Assembly: GCA_030640595.1 (NCBI GenBank)
Contig: DAOWJC010000161.1
Coordinates: forward strand, 1-6,190
Origin: Dehalococcoidia bacterium
GTDB taxonomy: Bacteria; Chloroflexota; Dehalococcoidia; Dehalococcoidales; DAOWJC01
Length of the DNA: 6,190 nucleotides
Direction of reading: 5' to 3'
In this document: positions 1-3,577 of the stretch, in pieces
Position numbering within the stretch: the first letter of the stretch is position 1
How the letters are laid out: each line of letters starts with the position of its first letter
Notes under the pieces: model-generated
Seen by the model: only the letters and a program-made list of their open reading frames with translations
What the model was told of the DNA's origin: nothing
Database searches by the model: none
Position numbers and translations under genes: made by a program

Positions 1-627
1 AACACATACTCTGAGAGCGAACTAGCTCACCTTATAAAAACATATGGCGAGGAAAGCCACAGCCATAAGATAGCACGCCGCATTGTGCAGGAACGCCCCA
101 TAAAAACTACCCTTCAGCTAGCTCGGACAATAGAGCAGACTATCGGAGGCAGAAGGGGTAAAATCCACCCTGCCACCAGAACCTTCCAGGCGCTACGAAT
201 AGCAGTTAACCAGGAACTTGAGCATCTGAAAACAGCTCTAAGGCAGGCGATTGACCTGCTTGGGTTTGAAGGCAGGCTGGTTGTCATCAGCTATCACTCT
301 CTCGAAGACCGCATAGTGAAACAATTTATGCAACAAGAAGCAAAGGATTGTATTTGTCCCCCGGGCACACCAACCTGTATTTGTGGACATACCGCCCGCC
401 TGAAGTTAGTCAAAAAGAAGGTCATTACCCCTTCCTCGGGGGAGGTTCGACTTAATCCGCGTAGCCGTAGTGCCAAATTGAGAGTAGCCGAACGTCTTAT
501 TACTCAGGCTCGGGATGAGCAATATAAGACCATTGAAAAACTATGCTTTTTAGTGGGGGTTGAGACCGGAGGGTGGAGGAACCCAACTTTATTGAAAAAG
601 CTCCGACAGGCTTATTTAGCAACCTAG
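1..627 (+). CDS. rsmH: 16S rRNA (cytosine(1402)-N(4))-methyltransferase RsmH, 3' part (5' end outside window)
   Basis: RsmH (MraW) uses S-adenosylmethionine to methylate N4 of C1402 in the 16S rRNA decoding centre; it is cytosolic and is classically encoded at the head of the dcw cluster. The frame is open from base 1, so the gene starts upstream: 208 residues are visible and roughly the first 110-150 of a ~310-residue protein, including the glycine-rich SAM-binding motif, are missing. The visible part matches the family: a YGEE..S.KIARRIV-like stretch (residues 15-29), HPATRTFQALRI (56-67), the signature SYHSLEDRIVK (97-107), the C-x-C-P...C-x-C-G cysteine cluster (117-129) common in Gram-positive-type RsmH, and NPRSRSAKLRVAERL (152-166). 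A GTG at 85 lies inside the conserved region and is not the start. About 42 residues follow AERL, longer than the few residues in E. coli RsmH. The stop is TAG at 625-627, 29 bases before the next start. The product call is secure. Confidence 0.96.
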   Translation, partial: NTYSESELAHLIKTYGEESHSHKIARRIVQERPIKTTLQLARTIEQTIGGRRGKIHPATRTFQALRIAVNQELEHLKTALRQAIDLLGFEGRLVVISYHSLEDRIVKQFMQQEAKDCICPPGTPTCICGHTARLKLVKKKVITPSSGEVRLNPRSRSAKLRVAERLITQARDEQYKTIEKLCFLVGVETGGWRNPTLLKKLRQAYLAT

Positions 628-636
628 ACCTAAAAT

Positions 637-648
637 GGAGGGGGGTGA
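637..648 (+). promoter_or_regulatory. Shine-Dalgarno sequence of the 101-residue ORF
   Basis: The G-rich run GGAGGGGGGTGA sits in the 29-base gap after rsmH and ends 8 bases before the ATG at 657. This is a strong ribosome binding site at workable spacing and is the main reason for accepting the small downstream ORF and this start. An ATG at 635 overlapping it would give only 12 codons. Confidence 0.75.
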
Positions 649-656
649 CGTAAAAT

Positions 657-962
657 ATGCTAACTACAACTGATAGCTTGGAAATATTACCTTTTAGCGT
701 CAAAGTGCCCTGGTTTCAAGCTGTGGCAGCTAGGCAACTAAGGAATGGAAAGTGGCGAGCCTATATCTTTGAAGAGGCAAGCCCAGACAACCCAAGATAC
801 TGTAGCTGGAAACACTGGGTTTGTAGAACCCTAGATGACTACTTCGCTGAGGCTCCTAGTCTAGAGGCACTAATAGATTTGCTCAAACGCTATCCATACT
901 TTGTCTATAAACCTTTGCATAATATCGGCACTTCCCTAAAAAGGAGGAGTTTAAGAATGTGA
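657..962 (+). CDS. Uncharacterised 101-residue protein between rsmH and ftsA
   Basis: I do not recognise this protein. It reads in the direction of its neighbours, has a strong ribosome binding site, and fits the gap between rsmH and ftsA with 29 bases before it and 52 after it, so a real gene in the same transcription unit is likely. The sequence is rich in aromatic residues (four Trp, many Phe and Tyr). Its centre reads RQLRNGKWRAYIFEEA (about 27-42), then a W-x-x-W pair near 51-54, an acidic LDDYFAEAPSLEALIDLL stretch that could be helical, and a basic tail (KRRSLRM). I see no signal peptide or transmembrane segment, so it is not FtsL, FtsQ or DivIC, the membrane proteins often found here. 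It is probably a small cytosolic protein. A link to division or ribosome modification is inferred from position only. Confidence 0.72.
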   Translation: MLTTTDSLEILPFSVKVPWFQAVAARQLRNGKWRAYIFEEASPDNPRYCSWKHWVCRTLDDYFAEAPSLEALIDLLKRYPYFVYKPLHNIGTSLKRRSLRM

Positions 963-1000
963 ATAAAATAATACGACCCAAAGGGACAGAATTTAGTTAA
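959..1000 (+). CDS. Possible 13-codon micro-ORF before ftsA
   Basis: A GTG at 959 overlaps the end of the 101-residue ORF and opens a reading frame of 13 residues (VNKIIRPKGTEFS) that stops at TAA 998-1000, just before the ftsA Shine-Dalgarno at 1002. It has its own AAGGAGG (941-947) eleven bases upstream, inside the codons for the KRRS part of the preceding protein. It may serve as a translational coupler or leader for ftsA. A frame this short can arise by chance, and I have no family support for it. Confidence 0.25.
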   Translation: MNKIIRPKGTEFS

Positions 1001-1001
1001 T

Positions 1002-1011
1002 AAGGAGGGGG
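1002..1011 (+). promoter_or_regulatory. Shine-Dalgarno sequence of ftsA
   Basis: AAGGAGGGGG is close to the ideal anti-16S sequence. Its AAGGAGG core ends 6 bases before the ATG at 1015 and fixes the ftsA start. The spacing after a possible 13-codon micro-ORF ending at 1000 is almost zero, so coupling is conceivable. Confidence 0.8.
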
Positions 1012-1014
1012 TAA

Positions 1015-2235
1015 ATGAAAAAGCGGACTACTTTAGTTTCCATTGATGTTGGTACCACTAAAGTATGCACTACTATAGCTGATGTAAACGATGGCGGTGT
1101 TATCCGAGTTGCTGGTGTCGGCGTCACCCCGTCCAATGGATTACACAAAGGACTAGTGGTCAACATCAGCGAAGCCAAAGGGTCAATACTTGAGTCCATA
1201 AGAAAAGCAGAGCAAGCCAGCGGCTATAAAGTAGAATCAGCCTATGTCGGCGTGACTGGGAGACATGTCAGCTCGCTGAATAATCGGGGGGTTGTAGCTA
1301 TTACCCGCAATGACCGACTGGTGCGTCCAGACGACCTGAGGCGAGTCCTTACCTGTGCCCAAAGTGTTATTAAGACTCCCAGCGACAGAAAATTACTCCA
1401 TGTTATTCCCCGGAATTATGCTGTCGATGGTCAGGTAGGGGTCAAGAACCCGGTAGGAATGCATGGCTTCAGACTAGATGTGGAGACACACGTCATTACT
1501 GCGGCAACAACCTCCGTCCAGAATCTAGTAAAGTGCATTCGTGGCATCGGCATAGACATTGAAGACCTCATCCTCGAACCTTTAGCCAGCGGTGAGGCAG
1601 TATTGACTGAGGATGAGAAGGAAGTAGGTATCATATTAGCTGATATAGGCGGGGGGACTACAGATATTGCTGTCTTCAAAGACGGAAGCATCTGGCATAC
1701 CGCCATTCTACCTGTAGCCGGCTATCAACTCACCAGAGATGTGGCTATCGGTTTAGGGCTACCATTTGATGTCGCCGAGGAGATGAAGAAAAGGTATGGT
1801 AGTGTTATGCCAGTTTACGAAAGCAAGATAGAAACTCCCGGCACAATATCAGAAGATGGACACGGTGTCTCCTATCAGGACCTGTGCGACATTATCCGGG
1901 CTCGAGTAGAGGAAATCATACGGCTTATCCTGCTTGAGATGCCACGCTCTGAATATGAAACATTAGTCCCCGCTGGACTGGTACTTACTGGCGGCACTGC
2001 TAACCTTTCCGGCATAGATGCACTGGGACGCGATATACTAAAACTCCCGGTAAGGGTAGGTATTCCCACCAATATATATGGTATCACCGATACCCTTCGC
2101 GACCCGGCATATGCCACAAGCGTTGGCCTCTTGCTCTGGGGAACAAAGCACAAAGACACGCAGACCTGGAAATCCTATAGATTTGGTGCAGGTTTACGAC
2201 ACTTGATTTCCCGAATTAAGAACCTATTTTTTTAG
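1015..2235 (+). CDS. ftsA: Cell division protein FtsA (actin-like Z-ring membrane anchor)
   Basis: FtsA is a peripheral membrane ATPase of the actin/Hsp70 superfamily that binds the FtsZ C-terminal peptide and ties the Z-ring to the inner face of the membrane. At 406 residues it has normal family length. Visible motifs in order: phosphate-1 loop SIDVGTTKVC (9-18); the FtsA-specific 1C (SHS2) region including SAYVGVTGRHVSSLNNRG (about 75-92) and the PRNYAVDG..G..NPVGMHG stretch (132-151); phosphate-2 motif DIGGGTTD (210-217); the AGYQLTRDVAIGLGL...AEEMKKRYG segment (235-262); and the adenosine motif GLVLTGG (321-327). The protein ends in an amphipathic basic/hydrophobic helix, LRHLISRIKNLFF (394-406), the expected membrane-targeting sequence. 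The start is fixed by AAGGAGG six bases upstream. It lies 56 bases before ftsZ, its partner, and probably shares its transcript. No promoter was identified in front of it. Confidence 0.97.
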   Translation: MKKRTTLVSIDVGTTKVCTTIADVNDGGVIRVAGVGVTPSNGLHKGLVVNISEAKGSILESIRKAEQASGYKVESAYVGVTGRHVSSLNNRGVVAITRNDRLVRPDDLRRVLTCAQSVIKTPSDRKLLHVIPRNYAVDGQVGVKNPVGMHGFRLDVETHVITAATTSVQNLVKCIRGIGIDIEDLILEPLASGEAVLTEDEKEVGIILADIGGGTTDIAVFKDGSIWHTAILPVAGYQLTRDVAIGLGLPFDVAEEMKKRYGSVMPVYESKIETPGTISEDGHGVSYQDLCDIIRARVEEIIRLILLEMPRSEYETLVPAGLVLTGGTANLSGIDALGRDILKLPVRVGIPTNIYGITDTLRDPAYATSVGLLLWGTKHKDTQTWKSYRFGAGLRHLISRIKNLFF

Positions 2236-2280
2236 GATGGCAACCAAGAAACAAAAAATCGCTAATTAGGTAGTAAAGAA

Positions 2281-2291
2281 AGGAGGAGGAG
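2281..2291 (+). promoter_or_regulatory. Shine-Dalgarno sequence of ftsZ (repeated GGA purine tract)
   Basis: AGGAGGAGGAG lies directly before the ATG at 2292, inside an 18-base pure purine run (2275-2292). Several overlapping GGAGG registers are available, with the first core ending 5 bases from the start. Such a redundant site suggests strong translation, which fits FtsZ being needed in excess over FtsA. Confidence 0.75.
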
Positions 2292-3422
2292 ATGGCAAAA
2301 ACAAGCTTTTCCCCTAACCCAGCTAGGATTAAGGTTATCGGCCTAGGCGGTGGTGGCTGCAATGCTATAACCCGGATGGTCAGGGAGGAAATTCAAGGTG
2401 TGGAATTCATTGCCATAAATACTGATGCCCAAGCCCTAGCCATTACCGAAGCTCCAAGTCGTATTCAACTTGGAGAGAAGCTTACTAAAGGATTAGGCGT
2501 AGGTGGCGACTATATCCAAGGTGAGAAAGCAGCCGAAGAGAGCCGCGATGAACTTAAGGAAATCGCCTCAGGAGCTGATATGGTGTTTATCACCTGCGGC
2601 ATGGGTGGTGGCACCGGCACCGGGGCTGCCCCTGTTATCGCTGAAATAGCTAAACAAAGTGGAGCCCTCACGATTGCCGTAGTCACCAAACCATTCGGCT
2701 TTGAAGGTATCCACCGCTGTGAGGTAGCCGATGGGGGTGTTACCCGCTTGTTAGACAAGGTTGATACCCTGATTATCATCCCTAATGACCGCTTGCTCGA
2801 GCTCTGTGACCAGAAGACAGCTGTGGATAATGCCTTCAAGCTAGCCGATGATGTACTGCGCCATGGTGTTCAGGCTATCGCTGAAGTTATCACCACCCCT
2901 GGGATGATTAACCTTGACTTTGCCGATGTCAAGGCGGTGATGAAGGATGCTGGTCCGGCTTGGATGTCTATGGGAAGGGGGTCAGGTCAAAATCGAGCTG
3001 TAGACGCGGCTAAGGAAGCCTTGGCCAGTCCCTTGTTAGATGTTTCCATCGACGGGTCAAAGGGAGTACTATTCAACATTGTCGGTGGCAGTAGCCTCAC
3101 CCTGTTTGAAGTTCATGAGGCAGCTGAGGTAATCAAACAAGCGGTAGACCCCGATGCCAACATCATTTTTGGGGTGGCTCACGACCCTGGTATGGACAAG
3201 GAGGTAAGGATTACTTTAATTGCCACAGGGTTTGTTTCCAAGATAGGACAGGCTGGAGTTAGCCGAGACGAGGAACTTGCCCAATTCCTTAGGGGCTTGA
3301 AGAGCGAAGACGAATTAGACGTACCCACATTCCTGCGTCGTCCGCTATTCAGTCATCGACGCCAGACAATAACCCCGTCTACTAAACTTGTTAAAACGCC
3401 CGTGCACATTCCGTCTCATTAA
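2292..3422 (+). CDS. ftsZ: Cell division protein FtsZ (tubulin-like GTPase)
   Basis: FtsZ polymerises with GTP into the cytokinetic ring at midcell and recruits the division machinery. The 376-residue product carries all core elements: the GLGGGGCNA nucleotide-binding loop (17-25), INTDAQAL (42-49), tubulin signature GGGTGTG (105-111), the FGFEG region (135-139), the VDTLIIIPNDRLL strand (157-169), and the T7 synergy loop NLDFAD (207-212) with both catalytic acidic residues D209 and D212. The globular core ends near residue 314. A short linker of about 27 residues leads to LDVPTFLRR (342-350), the conserved C-terminal peptide that binds FtsA. Unusually, 26 more residues follow, with several basic ones (HRR, K, K). 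The T3-T4 region has GVGGDYIQGEKAAEES (69-84) where most bacteria have a GAGxNPEIG-like loop, and residues 222-230 read PAWMSMGRG instead of the usual ALMGxGxA. The gene is the last of the plus-strand unit and is followed by hairpins at 3430-3519. Confidence 0.98.
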   Translation: MAKTSFSPNPARIKVIGLGGGGCNAITRMVREEIQGVEFIAINTDAQALAITEAPSRIQLGEKLTKGLGVGGDYIQGEKAAEESRDELKEIASGADMVFITCGMGGGTGTGAAPVIAEIAKQSGALTIAVVTKPFGFEGIHRCEVADGGVTRLLDKVDTLIIIPNDRLLELCDQKTAVDNAFKLADDVLRHGVQAIAEVITTPGMINLDFADVKAVMKDAGPAWMSMGRGSGQNRAVDAAKEALASPLLDVSIDGSKGVLFNIVGGSSLTLFEVHEAAEVIKQAVDPDANIIFGVAHDPGMDKEVRITLIATGFVSKIGQAGVSRDEELAQFLRGLKSEDELDVPTFLRRPLFSHRRQTITPSTKLVKTPVHIPSH

Positions 3423-3429
3423 AGCTCTC

Positions 3430-3458
3430 GGCAAATTTACCAATAAGAGGTCTTTGCC
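3430..3458 (+). other. Small inverted repeat after ftsZ
   Basis: GGCAAA (3430-3435) pairs with TTTGCC (3453-3458) around a 17-base loop, eight bases after the ftsZ stop. Six pairs with a large loop make a weak hairpin and no T-tract follows. It could help protect the ftsZ transcript end, or be chance. Confidence 0.35.
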
Positions 3459-3459
3459 A

Positions 3460-3496
3460 AAAGCCCCCAGACCAGCACGAAGGCTGTAGGGGCTTT
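3460..3496. other. Alternative stem AAAGCCCC/GGGGCTTT overlapping the terminator hairpin
   Basis: AAAGCCCC (3460-3467) is exactly complementary to GGGGCTTT (3489-3496). The right arm lies almost wholly in the loop of the 3473-3519 hairpin, so the two stems either compete or, over seven pairs (3460-3466 with 3490-3496), form an H-type pseudoknot. Read from the minus strand, the stem ends in GGGGGCTTTT, which could help stop ileS transcripts. The pairing is visible in the sequence; the function is inferred. Confidence 0.45.
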
Positions 3497-3520
3497 ATAG
3501 CTCTACAGCCTTTGTGTTGC
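3473..3520 (+). terminator. Probable intrinsic terminator for the ftsA-ftsZ transcript
   Basis: AAGGCTGTAG (3480-3489) is the exact reverse complement of CTACAGCCTT (3503-3512), with a 13-base loop. The arm extends outward to 3473/3519 through C-G and A-T pairs plus two G-T pairs, giving up to 17 pairs in plus-strand RNA. In minus-strand RNA those two G-T positions become A-C mismatches, so the long stem favours the ftsZ direction. Taking the shorter GGCTGTAG/CTACAGCC stem, the next bases are TTTGTGTTG, a T-rich though imperfect tract as in an intrinsic terminator. The lack of a clean T-run keeps this short of certain. The hairpin could also act weakly on the ileS transcript arriving from the other side. 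Confidence 0.55.
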
Positions 3521-3535
3521 CGGGCATCAGGGTTA

Positions 3536-3577
3536 GGGTGAGGAGGTGAAATTAATAAACAGTCCCTCTTCTCACCC
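3536..3577. repeat. GC-rich inverted repeat spanning the ileS stop codon
   Basis: GGGTGAG plus GAGG (3536-3546) pairs with CCTC, a two-base bulge, then CTCACCC (3565-3577): 11 Watson-Crick pairs on either strand around an 18-base loop. The ileS stop (TAA, 3554-3552) falls in the loop. No T-tract follows in either direction, so this is more likely a transcript-end stabiliser or a poor terminator than a classic one. The left arm also contains AGGAGGTGA, a perfect Shine-Dalgarno match on the plus strand with no usable ATG, GTG or TTG after it. Confidence 0.5.

Noticed and set aside
85..87. GTG at 85 as the start of rsmH
   Set aside because: The frame is open to base 1 and the 28 upstream codons encode conserved RsmH sequence, so the gene is cut by the window edge.
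635..673. A 12-codon frame from ATG 635 overlapping the Shine-Dalgarno of the 101-residue ORF
   Set aside because: It has no ribosome binding site of its own and consists mainly of the G-rich ribosome binding site of the real start at 657.
628..1014. Search for a promoter in front of the small ORF and ftsA
   Set aside because: I could not find a -35/-10 pair with convincing sequence and spacing in either gap. The genes most likely share a promoter upstream of the window.
2227..2233. T-run at the ftsA end as a possible terminator
   Set aside because: The seven T bases encode Phe-Phe and part of the stop. No convincing GC-rich hairpin precedes them, and ftsZ follows closely in the same direction.
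2237..2269. A 10-residue frame (ATG at 2237) between ftsA and ftsZ
   Set aside because: It starts two bases after the ftsA stop with no properly spaced Shine-Dalgarno. Lys-rich content fits A-rich leader DNA, so I treat it as chance.
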